NCBI GenBank assembly: GCA_029204225.1
Contig: CM055111.1
Span: 25,796,761 to 25,860,760, forward strand
Length of the DNA stretch: 64,000 nucleotides
Direction of reading: 5' to 3'
Source of the DNA: Diphasiastrum complanatum
Taxonomy: Eukaryota; Streptophyta; Lycopodiopsida; Lycopodiales; Lycopodiaceae
The position numbers were made by a program, and so were the translations under genes. Of this stretch, positions 9,716-21,086 are shown piece after piece. The first letter of the stretch is position 1; the number at the start of each line of letters is the position of its first letter. The notes below the pieces were generated by a model that did no database searches, was not told where the DNA came from, and was given only the letters and a program-made list of their open reading frames with translations.

Positions 9716-12043
9716 TTGCATGCTCTACATTTTAGTACTTCTATCAAAGCACTAAGATGTGATAATGGAGGAGAGTACACCTCCAATAAAATGAAAGACT
9801 TTTGTGAGATCAATGGTATTAAGTTACAATACACTTGTTCCTACACCCCTCAACAAAATGGGGTGGCCGAGAGGAAAAATAGGAGTCTATGTGAGTGTGC
9901 AAAGTCCTTGAGGCTTGATCCATCACTTCCCATCTCATTTTGGGGAGAAGCCATAACATGTGCTAATTATTTGTGTAATAGACTTCCTAGTAGTGCTATA
10001 GATGGGATCTCACCTTATCAAGCCTTGTTTGATAAGAAATCCAATGTAAAAGATTTTAAGATCTTTGGATGTACTTGTTATGTACACATTCCTTTGGAGA
10101 CTAGAAGGAAAGAAGATGCTACCTCCTTCAAAGGAATCTTTGTTGGCTATGGAGAAAATAGCTAGGGATATAGGATATATGATCCTACATCCAAGAAAGT
10201 AAAGGTAAGCAAGGATGTACTTTTTGATGAGTCACAATTTGCTTAGAGCTTGTCAAATGGATCTAACCCATTGTGCATTGAAGATCTTGACAAATCCGAG
10301 GAGGATCTTGACAAACCCGAGGAGGATCATGACAAACCCGAGGATGGAGATTTGGATCCAAGTCAAAAGGGGCCAAGAAAATCATCAAGGAGCAAGGCCG
10401 AGCCCTCAAGGCTTACCTATGTAGACAAGGGAAAGCAAAAGGAAGGCTCTACATCTTCTACCTCTTACTCTTTTTTAGCTACATTGATTGAAGAACCATC
10501 ATCTTTTGAAGAAGCATGTAAATCTAAAGTTTGGAGAGATGCAATGCAAGTAGAGTATGATGCATTAGAAGAGAATCATACTTGGAATCTTGTAAATCTT
10601 TCAAGAGGAAAGAAACCACTTGCAAGTAAGTGGATTTATAGAATTAAGTACAATCAAGATGGATCTATTAGTAAATACAAAGCTAGGCTTGTTGCTAAGG
10701 GATTTCTTCAAATAAAAGGATTGGATTATGAAGAAACATTTGCACCTGTAGCTAAGCTTGTAACTATTAGATTAATCATTTGCATTGCTACTTTGTTCAA
10801 ATGGGATTTCTACCAAATGGATGTAACAAATGCCTTCTTAAATGGCTTCTTAGAAGAGGAAATCTACATGATGCAACCCGAGGGCTTCATCAAGGTTGGT
10901 GAGGAGCAAAAGGTGTGCTACTTAAGGAAGAGCCTATATGGCTTGAAGCAAGCACCTAGAGCTTGGTACTCTAGGTTGCATGATTTTCTCTATTCCCTTG
11001 GCTTTGTACTAAGTGCTTATGAACCTTCTTTATATTTCAAATGTAATGAAGGAAAGATCATCATTTTGGTTCTTTATGTTGATGACATCATTATGACAGG
11101 AAATGATGATGATGGCATAGGCAAAGTAAAAGTTGACTTATCTAGTGAGTTCAAGATGGTAGATCTAGGCTTCCTAAAGTTTATACTTGGGATAGAAGTG
11201 TCTAGAAGTAGCAATTGTACTTTCATAAGTCAATCTAAGTATGCTACTTCCATTCTTGAAAGATTTGGTATGAAAGATTGTAAGGGGATTGACACCCCTA
11301 TGGAGCATGTTGTGAAAGCAACTAATGAAGGTGATGAAGCATCCTTTGAGGACATCACTCTCTTTAGGAAGCTTATAGGCTCTCTAATCTATTTAACTAT
11401 CACTAGACCTGACTTAAGTTTTTGTGTAAGCAAGTTGAGTCAAAGTATGCAAGCTCCTTTAGTTCATCATTGGAAAAGTGCCAAGAGAGTACTTAGATAT
11501 GTTTCTAGTACTAGATTTTTTGGCATACTTTATGAAAGATCTAACTTGCACTTGAGAGCCTACTCGGATTCAGATTTTGCAGGTGACAAGATGGATAGGA
11601 AGTCCATTAGTGCATTTGCAACATTTCTTTGTGGAGGAGTGATATCTTGGCTTTCCAAAAAGCAAGATACAATCTCACTATCTTCTTGTGAAGTCGAGTA
11701 CAAGGCATTGACTTCAACAACCAAAGAGCTCCTATGGCTAAGAAGACTCTTGATGGAACTACATGTGCTAGAGGCCGAGGAGATCCCTTACATATTTTGT
11801 AACAATCAAGCTTCTCAACAAATTGCTTCAAATTCTATCTTCCATGCTAGAACAAAGCATATTGAGATAGCTCACCACTTTGTGAGGGAGAAGGTACAAT
11901 CCAAGGAAGTGCAACTACATCATGTACCATCATCCGAATGCATAGCTGATATCTTAACCAAACCATTGTCCAAAGATTCATTTTTTAAGTTAAGATATGC
12001 TCTTAAAATTGTAGATAGATGTACAATAGATTTGCCAAGTTAG
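9716..12043 (+). pseudogene. copia pol: integrase C-half, RT and RNase H
   Basis: A single frame has only two TAG stops (10,163 and 10,244). It begins inside the integrase core (CDNGGEY, then NGVAERKN), passes through the integrase C-terminal FGCTCYVH segment and an acidic linker, then a full RT (KARLVAKGF, QMDVTNAFLNG, SLYGLKQAPRAW, catalytic YVDD) and RNase H (SDSDFAGD, SCEVEY, ARTKHIE, CIADILTKPL). The canonical CDNQ of RNase H reads CNNQ here, a D-to-N change at a metal-binding position. It ends 13 bases before the LTR. Gag, protease and the integrase N-terminus are missing. Without the two stops it would be nearly intact. It is the best source of pol in the left half. Confidence 0.9.
10280..10342 (+). 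repeat. 3 x 21-bp in-frame tandem repeat
   Basis: Three copies of a 21-bp unit encode EDLDK(S/P)E-type acidic heptads in the linker between integrase and RT. The phase is preserved, so the expansion kept the frame open. Confidence 0.85.
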
Positions 12044-12056
12044 AAGTGAGGAGGAG

Positions 12057-12930
12057 TGTTGAAAATTGTCACTTCTCACTTGACATTGGTTCATGTAAAT
12101 ATTGATCAAACATTAGAATATGTTGATGATATGATTTCACACGTGTGGAGCCTGTTCCCACGTGTGAAAGGATGTACTTTTCATGTTTGTATATATCCAA
12201 ATTGATTTTGTATCATTCTAGTTAGTGTGAACATGAAATGACTAGTTTTTAGTCAAGTTGACTAGTCACCTACAAATTAGTTTTTCCTTGCATGTGCATG
12301 AGTAAATGCTCCCACATGGCAAGTGGATGTTCACACGTGTGTATAGAGTACTAGAAGATAAGAGTTAACCATTTTCCTTAGATCCTATTTTGTAGGGAAT
12401 ATTCCTATATTCTAGGAGACTAGCTTTTTGGATTTTAGTCATATTCTAGAAGGTCAACTATTGGATAAAGATCAAGGATGGATAAAATGGATAGATCTGA
12501 GTGATGTGGCACTCTTCACATGTGTGAAGGCCTGCTAGACTGTACCAGACTCATGGATGTACTTCATCCATAAAAGGATCATCATTTTGCTAAGAAAATT
12601 GATGAGACTTTTGCACTCTACACTTTTGTGAGATTTCTAGTCATTTGTCTTGTGATTTTTATGCATGATTGCTATCTAGTATCATTGTACTTGTTGTTTC
12701 AGGTGCAGGCCGTACAGTGGACAGTACTCCACACGTGTGAAGCCGCTCTCACTAAAAAATGATGTGTTGATCCATTGCTCTTGCTTAAATCCAAGTGTAG
12801 TGAATCTAGATCAAAATCTAATGTGTAGAACTTGATAGATTCATTTATTAAGCAACCAATAACTCTCTATGATTGTAAAGTACAATCATTATTGTCCTAA
12901 AAACTGTAAAATTTATCATATCTTGCAGAC
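12057..12930 (+). repeat. 3' LTR of the 9.7-12 kb copia (family E)
   Basis: It begins TGTTGAAAATTGTCAC right after the polypurine tract GTGAGGAGGAG (12,043-12,056). It is homologous to the LTR at 50,275. It contains CACACGTGTG at 12,138, 12,332 and 12,730 and the variant CCCACGTGTG at 12,158. The 3' end is approximate, because this copy diverges from its homologue there and is abutted by another copia fragment. Confidence 0.75.
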
Positions 12931-12950
12931 AACACACGCCCTGACATTGA

Positions 12951-13502
12951 GTCTTGAGGTATATATCTTCTACCTTGGATTATGGACTATACTCTGAAGG
13001 AGAAGGTTTGACTTTGATTGCTTTTTCAGATTCAGATTTTGTAGGAGACAGGTTGGATAGGAAATCCACAAGTGCTTACACTATATTTCTTGGAGGAAAT
13101 CTGGTTTCTTGGCTGTCAAAGAAGCACGCAACTATTTTCTTATCATCTTGTGAAGTTGAGTACAAATCTCTTACAACCACAACAAATGAGGTTTTATGGA
13201 TCAAAAGGCTACTTTTGGAGCTTAAGTGTTATGTAGATGAAGACTTACCAATTATCAAGAATGATAACTTTTCTGCTCAGGCTCTTGCAAATAATTCAGT
13301 CTTTCATACAAGGACCAAGCATATTGAACTGGCTCATCATTTTGTAAGAGAAAAAGTCATTGGAAGAGAGATCTCATTGGAGCATGTTTCATCTTCAGAT
13401 TGTGTTGCAGATCTTCTCACCAAGCCTCTACTCAAGAATGTCTTTATAAAGATGAGGTCTAACCTTGGCCTAATTTTGAAATCTATGTTGATAGAAACAT
13501 AA
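12951..13502 (+). pseudogene. copia RNase H, C-terminal fragment
   Basis: The frame is open from VLRYISSTLDYGL through SDSDFVGD, SCEVEY, TRTKHIELAHHF and CVADLLTKPL to a TAA. The canonical CDN reads KND. It starts abruptly after the preceding LTR, so RT and everything upstream are lost. The polypurine tract AAGGAGGAG follows at 13,508-13,516. Confidence 0.85.
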
Positions 13503-13516
13503 ATTTTAAGGAGGAG

Positions 13517-14245
13517 TGTAAAGATTATTAAAGTATTATCTTCCTATCTCGAGTTTGGGGTCATGTCCATGATAATTTCCACTAGATTTCATGTTGTACA
13601 TATAAGGAGTGTGAATTGAGCACATATCCTTCTAGTGTAGCTCGGATTTGAGTTAGATAGGTTCAATTATAATGACATGCAGATGTTTAGATAGCATGCA
13701 AAGTTTTACTGTATGCATGCAAGCCACATACAATCAGTGCATGCAACATGCAAAGTAGTTTCTGTGATCTACACATGTCTAGGCAATTTTATGAGTTGAC
13801 ATGAAGTACATGCACCATACATGCATGCAGTTACACATGTGGATCTCTGGTAGGTGAATATGTTCAGTTAAGTGGACTTTCCATGCAACTCCACTGTAGG
13901 AATTCAAGTCTCTCTCATGTAGGGAAAGCTGGGCATGTTTTGCCATATTATGAATATTGAGATTTTGGTGTTTTGAACTCATTTTCTCTCTACCCGAGTT
14001 TTCTATGTATGATTTTCTCTCTCTACCCGAGAGCAGCCTCTTTTTCCCATACTGAACACTTAGAATTTTTCTAACATTCATTTCTCATAGTGAAGAGTTA
14101 GATTTTTTCATCAGATGTATGCCATTGTGCTCTTGCCTTAGATTTTTCAAGCATACTGTTCTTTGATCAATCTTGTGCAATCACAACACCTCAGTAAGAT
14201 CCTATAGGGTGTGTGGTGAAGTTCACACGTGCCAAAAACTTCACA
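13517..14245 (+). repeat. 3' LTR of the 12.95 kb copia fragment
   Basis: It starts TGTAAAGATT directly after the polypurine tract and ends near ACTTCACA, giving TG...CA termini. It carries the CTCTCTACCCGAG motif twice (near 13,990 and 14,020), also seen in the LTRs at 16.8 and 18.3 kb, and a partial G-box palindrome TTCACACGTGCC near the end. Confidence 0.65.
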
Positions 14246-15100
14246 AAATAATGACATGACAGATCGACGAGCACTCGTGACTTGGGGATTCTTGGCATAC
14301 CAATTTTTCTCCTTTCACATAAGGTATATTTTGTGGTTTTTCTTTCTTCTTGAAGTATGGTTTGTTAATCCTTGAGCTCCACTATTGTGCATGTTTTGCT
14401 TGGAATATAGATTTTTGTTTAAAACTAATCGGTCCTTTCTTTAGCATTTGAGTACCGATGTGGTGAAAACTGACTAGGTCCTTGAACTACTTAGGTATTG
14501 ACAAACTAGTATAATTTTTATCTATACTTGGGTATTGTGACTTACGATCCCAGATATTTCATGGGTATTGTCGAATAAGATTAAATTTGTCTAAATAACG
14601 AGTGAAATTAGGCAATATCTTAGATACCTATCGTCCTGACATCTATTGGATGGTATATTTGCTTTTCTACTATTCTTAGAAGTTGAAATCTTATGCATGG
14701 TATGCTCGAAGTTCAAAACAAGAAAAGAATGGTTGTTAGACATTTTATTTGGAGATGAAATGTTTTGTGCATAATTGCGTCAACCTCTACGAGACACCAA
14801 AGCGGGTCATCCACTATTTGTGGTTAAAAAACACCACTTTGGTTAAGTGTCACACTAGTCACACCCACCATTGGTATCGTCTAGTGAAATATCTAGACCC
14901 AATGGTCACCGAAAAAAACACCGCTTATCAAACAAGGTGACACGTATAACTAGCACCCTCCCGTGGCACGACAACTAACAAAGAGATGACATCCTATTTC
15001 TATTTTGTGTATGTGTGCTAGCTTCATCTTGTGTGCCTTAAAATTGTTGATTGAGTGCTCATGGGCATTACTTGAAAATTATCAATACCATCCTCTCTAC
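14246..15100. other. no gene recognised
   Basis: This is AT-rich sequence with no retroelement protein, LTR ends or RNA gene visible. A 63-codon plus-strand reading near 14,750-14,940 has no recognisable motif. Confidence 0.4.
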
Positions 15101-15320
15101 CACGTGCAGACGTAGTGTAATGGGGATGTCCTTAATCACCCTCACCTAGAGTGATGTTAGACCTCCTTGCAGCCATGCCTCTGGGGGCATGAAAAACCCT
15201 CATCGGCTGGGGAGCACAGGGTGATTGAGACGGCCCTTGGGATTGGAAGCGGTATCCCTCAATCACTCACGTAAGGGCAGTGTGGCCCTTCCCCTGTAGG
15301 GCAACCTGGCGAGACCAATC
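15101..15320. other. GC-rich block of unknown nature
   Basis: The block is visibly richer in G and C than all its surroundings. It repeats an AATCACCCT/AGGGTGATT/AATCACTC motif in both orientations, so it can fold. No open frame spans it. It lies beyond the C-terminal end of the gypsy integrase, where a polypurine tract and LTR would be expected, but no LTR partner is seen in the window. Confidence 0.35.
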
Positions 15321-15639
15321 CCCCGTCGAGAATTTCTCTTAACAACATCCCAAGAAAGGCCAAGATCCAAGAAGAGGATCTTCACATATCAAAACCCTAA
15401 AAAGATTCAAGGAGAGTGTCAAGCACTCTATTTTCAAACTGAGCCATTCCACCATCAGATCAGATGCCAAGATTGACACCCTTGGTAGGCTTAGTTCCCA
15501 TTTAGATCTGTAGTTTAACCCGCTCCCCATTGGATCGAAGCCCATAATACTACACGACAACTCACCTGATTGGAGATCAAAACCCTAACCTTGCTCTCTT
15601 GATAGCTACAAAAAAGGAGGTATGGAAAGCGTCCAACAC

Positions 15640-16790
15640 TGAGGCTTTATTCGATGATGAGGAGCCTATCCTGAACTCTTCAAGAAGTGTTTGGAAAGCC
15701 AGTGGAAACCAGTACTTGCGCAACTGACTACCATTGATGGGTGTAGCAAAGGTATCCCATCCATTGTTTCTGAAGTCACTGTCCCTAGCGATAGGATGTC
15801 GGTGATGCGATAAGGGCCTTCACCAGTGAGCTTCACCTTTTCTTTGATCGCCTCTGTCTTGTACATGAGGACCAAATCTCCTTTTTAAAGTTCTTTCTTG
15901 TAAAGACAATGATCATGCCAAGCCTTACGATGTGCTCTCTCTACGACAAGAGCATGGACCGCTAACAAGCATGTTTTGCACAACTTGTGTAGCGCTTCAT
16001 GACGAAGGTGGAGCGATCTTGTATCATCCAATCATTGCACTGTGTCAATGCAAAGAGATGGAATCCGAAATTTCACTAGCATGATTGCATCTTGGCCATA
16101 CACCAGTTGAATGACATTTGTTTGGTGTTGCCTTTGTATGTAGTTCTGAAAGCCCACAGAGCAGCGTGTAGTTTGTGCTCCCAATCTGATCTGTTTGCTT
16201 CCACTATCTTTGTCAAAATATCGCACAGAATCTTATTAGAAGATTCGGCTTGGCCATTGCCTCTTGGGCAGTAAGGCGTGCTGAAACGATGGATCACAAA
16301 GAACTCTTCTAATAAGACCTTGATGGTCTCGTTGAAAAATTGAGTTCCCCGATCGCTAACTATCTCCACGGGGCATCTGCAGCGCACAATGATATTTTTG
16401 TAAAGGAACTTCGCGGTGGACCTAGCATCTTCTACATGCACTACTTTGGCTTCAACCCACTTTGTGAGATAATTTGTAGCCACGATGATATATCGGGCTT
16501 GGGTACTGCAAGTCGCTGGGTGAATAGGGCCGATGTAATCAAGTCCCCACTTCTCAAATGGTGCTTGAGCCAATATATGATGTAACGACTCATAGTTCAT
16601 ATTTGTTGGTCTACGTGCCCTCAGACATACATCACAATGTTTGATATATGCCTTAGTATCCTTGTGCATTGTTGGCCACCAGCAGCCGGCAGATTGTAAG
16701 ATCTTGTGTACTATAACATCCACTGCAAATTGTCCACCTCCCATTGCCTCATGTGAGAGGGCATTCAGTAGCAAATGCAGTCTTGTGTTG
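15640..16790 (-). pseudogene. Ty3/gypsy integrase
   Basis: On the minus strand: an HHCC zinc domain (SHEAMGG...CDVCLRAR), the core with DYIGP, SDRGTQF and GNGQAESSNK giving D, D and E, AFRTTYK, then after frameshifts the C-terminal KEKVKLTGEGPYRI segment. It is part of a gypsy element whose protease/RT lies at 19,032-20,400; most of RT and RNase H between them is gone. The right edge abuts a copia LTR that has itself lost its first ~40 bases, so one deletion removed both. Confidence 0.85.
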
Positions 16791-16794
16791 ATCC

Positions 16795-17512
16795 TCCGGT
16801 GTCTTACACTTTTCTATGTCAAGCAATGTCAAGCATCTTGGTGTAGAACATTGATAAGATCAAAATTGGCATAGATGGCAAAATGGTCAAATCCACATGT
16901 AATGCCTCTATCAATGAGCCAAAGTAGTGTAAGAGGTGAAACTCGAGCTAAATAGATTTTTGACAAGTGTTTTGATTTAGTTTGATGTCTGACAAGTCAA
17001 AGTTCAAGAGGTCCAATAGAATTTAGAGGTGGAAGCATCAATGGTCCAATAGGATTTGAGTTATGCTTGATAATGATACAATAGAATCAAGAGGTGAATG
17101 CATCATTGGTCCAATAGAATTAAGAGGTTGTAAATATGAGGTCCAATCATGTTTGAGTTTGGATTAGCTCGTGGATCTACTAGTATCATTGTACTTCTCA
17201 TTTGGTGCTAAGTAATTTGGAGATCAATCAAGTTTTTGAGTCTAAGTGTTTACTTGCTTTCTCTCTCTACCCAAGAGAGATTGATTGCATTATCTCTCTA
17301 CCCAAGGGTAGGCCTTTTCCATACTTAGTTGTTTGAAAAGACAACTTCCCACATGTGTGTATGTACTTTGGTTTTGAGTAAATGCATGTAGTAGTGTGTT
17401 TTTGCCTTTGAGAGTGAGATAGATCTTGAATCTCAATCTAATCTTGATCATTGTGCATTCACACACCTTAGGATATCTAAATCACACTTAGTGGACACTC
17501 CACATGTGTGAA
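16795..17512 (+). repeat. 5'-truncated LTR of rearranged copia
   Basis: It is homologous along its length to the LTR at 18,333-19,031 but lacks the first ~40 bases. It contains CTCTCTACCCAAG motifs and ends near CACATGTGTGAAATT, joined directly to RNase H coding sequence. Confidence 0.8.
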
Positions 17513-18290
17513 ATTAGATATGCTCTTTCTATGTTGAAAAAATTCCATATGGGAAATTCTAAGAGCATAGATACTCCAATGGAGCAAATTGTGAAGTATC
17601 CTAATAAAGGTGATGAAAGATCCTTCAAGGACATCACACTTTTTAGGAGTCTTATAGGCTCCTTAATTTGGCTTACTATCACTAGGCCCGACTTGAGCTT
17701 TTGTGTGCCCAAGTTGAGCCAATTTATGCAAGATCCAAAGATCCATCATTGGAAGATGGCCAAGAGGATTCTAAGATATATATCTTCATCTTTTGACTAT
17801 GGTCTACTCTACAAAAGTGAAGATCTATCCATTATTGGCTACTCGAATTTGGACTTTGCAAGCGATAAGATGGATCGAAAGTCTATAAGTGCATACACCA
17901 TATTTCTTGGGGGCAATCTAATATCTTGGCTTTCCAAAAAACAAGATACTATATCTCTTTCTCCATGTGAGTCCGAGTACAAAGCACTCACCATGACTAC
18001 CAAAGAGGTGCTTTGGATCAAGAGATTGTTATTGGAGCTAAAGTGCATCAAAGGAGGACGATCTACCAATGATCAAATGTGACAATATCTCAGCCCAAGA
18101 TCTTGCCAATAATCCCATATTTCATGCAAGGAGCAAGCACATAGAAGTGGCACACCACTTTGTGGGAAAAGCTTATTGGAGGAGAAATCTATGTGGAGCA
18201 TGTCAATACATCCTCTTGTATTGCCGATCTACTCACCAAGCCTTTGAGCAAAAGTGCCTTCACCAAGCATAGCATCTTCGAGTAATATCA
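17513..18290 (+). pseudogene. copia RT end + RNase H fragment
   Basis: The sequence begins just after the RT catalytic core (SIDTPMEQIV, LIGSLIWLTITRPDLSF), continues into RNase H (SNLDFASD, SPCESEYKAL, KEVLWIKRLLLEL), then after a frameshift near 18,060 reads CDNISAQ and ARSKHIEVAHHF and loses frame again. It lies directly between two LTRs, with primer site, gag, protease, integrase and most of RT deleted. Confidence 0.85.
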
Positions 18291-18332
18291 AGATCAATGC
18301 TTAATCTTCAATAGATAACTTTTCATAAGGAG

Positions 18333-19031
18333 TGTGAAAAATGCAAAAAAAGATTATCTATGTTTGTTGTAGGGGTCTTACACTTTTCTATGTCAAGCAT
18401 CTTAGTGTAGAACATGTAATGCCTCTATTGAGCCAAAGTAGTGTAAGAGATGAAAATCGAGCTAAATATATTGTTGACAAGTGTTTTGATTTAGTTTGAT
18501 GTGTGACAAGTCAAAGTTCAAGTCCAATAGAATTTAGAGGTGGAAGCATCAATGGTCCAATATGATTTGAGTTATGCTTGAGAATGATCGAATAAAATCA
18601 AGAGGTGGATGCATCTTTGGTCCAATAGAATTAAGAGGTTGTAACTATGAGGTCCAATCATGTTTGAGTTTGGATTAGCTCGTGGATTTACTAGTATCAT
18701 TGTACTTCTCATTTGGTGCTAAGTAACTTGGCGATCAATCAAGTTTTTGAGTCTAAGTGTTTACTTGCCTTCTCTCTCTACCAGAGAGCAGTTGATTGCA
18801 TTATCTCTCTACCCAAGAGTAGGCCTTTTCCATTACTTAACTTTTTGAAAGGACAACTTCCCACACATGTGTATGTATTTTGGTTTTGAATAAATGCATG
18901 TAGTAGTGTGTTTTTGCCTTTGAGAGTGAGATAGATCTTGAATCTCAATCTAATCTTGATCATTGTGCATTCACACACCTTAGGAGATCTAAATCACACT
19001 TAGTGGACATCTCACATTTGTGAAATTCACA
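18333..19031 (+). repeat. 3' LTR of rearranged copia
   Basis: It starts TGTGAAAAATGC after the polypurine tract ATAAGGAG and ends TTCACA. It is inserted within gypsy RT: the minus-strand frame on its right reads LD-stop-VAGAE, the usual RT LDxLAG segment, up to the LTR edge. Confidence 0.8.
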
Positions 19032-20400
19032 CTTCCGCTCCAGCTACTTAATCTAACACGCTTTCTATGAACGGTAAGAGAAAGTGATCCTTCCATGTCA
19101 CAACGTTAAGTGCCTTTAGATTGACACAAATCCGCATTTTGACATTCTTCTTGGGAACAATAACTATGGGTGACACCCATTCTGTGTGCTCTTGTGCTCC
19201 CACATGAACAATTTTGTCTTCTTTGTCTGGCTCTACTAGATTCATCGGTTGAGTGAGAGCTGGTCTCTCGTAGACTTGTTCTTCTTTTTTCTGATTTACA
19301 TCAGGTTCCTGTTGCGCTTTTGGCATCATGATCACCACATCATCCAAGGTATAACTCTTGAAGTTTTCTGGCACATCATGGACTTGTGCCTTACTCTTTT
19401 TTTTCCTTCAAAAGGTTGATCTTAGTTCGATTCGTGAGTGATATCTTATGCATTGCTTCTGACATTCCTGAAGTTGATGTCGAAGCTTACATGCTTCACC
19501 GCCCATGTGGAGGGATCCACCTTTATCGCCCGCTCTCTATTCTCAAATGTGATTTTGACGGTCCCCCAATCATGAACTACTTGTGCAATTTGCAACCAAG
19601 GTCGTCCCAACAAAACTCAATAGGTAGTGGGTGTTTCAGGAATGTCCATCACCACAAATGTGATGACAAATTGTACCCCTACTATCTTGACTGGAATGAC
19701 TTCTACAATCCCCTTCGGCCACACACATGATTGATTAGCTAATCTGATGGCAAACTTGGCAACTTTCAGGCCTTGTAGATTTCATTTCTCATACAAAGTA
19801 GTAGAGATAAGGTTGACACCCGATCCTCTATCTACAATAGCAGCTTCTTCTCCGAAGAGTTTGTGCTTGATAGGAAGAGTTATATTGTGCTACTCACTCT
19901 CGCAAGCTGCTCCAATGTTCAGAACATTGTCGGCTTCTTCAAATCTAGCGCAAAATAAGAGTTCTTTGGAAGGTATGTCCAGTTCTGTATTCAACCAATC
20001 TGACAAGACACCCTTTGCTTGAGGTGCAAGTCGAAGGAACTCTCTAGTAGAGATGTTCATTGTACTAGATAAGATGTTTGTCAGTAGTTCCATCCTTGGA
20101 CGTAGTGGGTTTCTTTTCTAGCCTATCCTCAATCCAAGATCCAAGCAATCTGGCATCAAGGAGATGAAGTTAGTTGTCACGTGTAGGTTCGTTCTCATGA
20201 GAGCAATAACATATCCCAGAATTCAGCATGAATGGAAGATCCACATCTAACTCTAACATCCATTAACCCTAAGCATTAACACTACAAGCATTAATACTAC
20301 GCATCCATTAACACTACGATCGACAATGAAGATACCTTACTCTTTCTCTCTCTCCCTTTCTCTCTCACAAAAAACATAAGAATATGCAATTCCAATAATA
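19032..20400 (-). pseudogene. Ty3/gypsy protease region and RT start
   Basis: On the minus strand, a decayed protease-type region (20,100-19,400) includes a recognisable LAPQAKGVLSDWLNTELDIP stretch. It is followed by the spacer and the N-terminal RT signature EWVSPIVIVPKK, MRICVNLKALN and KDHFLLPFIESVLD. The frame then reaches a stop and the copia LTR. Frame changes in the protease part show decay. With 15,640-16,790 it forms one gypsy element, probably inserted before the copia. Confidence 0.75.
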
Positions 20401-20422
20401 ATCCCATCCAACAATTAACAAC

Positions 20423-21076
20423 TGTGAAAAAAGTGGATCTTGAATGGATCCAAACTCCCAAAATACTTGGCTAAGATCTTTGCACAACAAGCTACAAAAG
20501 CTAGAAATGGCAAAGCATCCTAATGCTACCTTTGATACACATGAACTTGACAAAGCATTCAAGAGACAAAAGAAACTAATAAAAGGTACTGATGGCAGCC
20601 AAAAACAACAACATATCAGCCCTACAACAGCAGTCACCACTTTTGGAAACCTCTTAAGATAATACACAAAAGCTTGAAGACAATACACAAAGCAATGCTC
20701 TCAATGGAGGAAGAAACTGTGACAATGATCTATTGATCTCTCTCAACAATACAATAAGTTTCTCCAACCTGTTCTCCACGAATTTCAGCCTAATATAGGT
20801 GAGAGAGATGACTCTCTCTCCTCTCTCTAGAACTTAGGACCCAAATTTAGGACACCAGTAGCCTAAAATAGCTAATTTTAGCCTATATGTCCAAATAACA
20901 TGATTTTGGGGTCATTTCGAAGGTCCTGAAGTTTGAGACTTCTTCAACATAAAATATATACTAAAATAAAAGTATCTAGGCCTCTTTCAGACTTGTGACA
21001 TGTTAGATTCAAAACTATGTACAAAAATTGCCAATTTAGGCCTCAAACTAGCTAGGAAATGTTGACAATTTTCATA
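20423..21076 (-). repeat. 3' LTR, copia family N
   Basis: It is homologous to 1034-1680. On the minus strand the first dinucleotide is TA rather than TG (TATGAAAATTGTC), a terminal mutation. It lies immediately after the polypurine tract and ends TTTTTCACA at 20,423. Confidence 0.85.
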
Positions 21077-21086
21077 CTCCCTCTTC

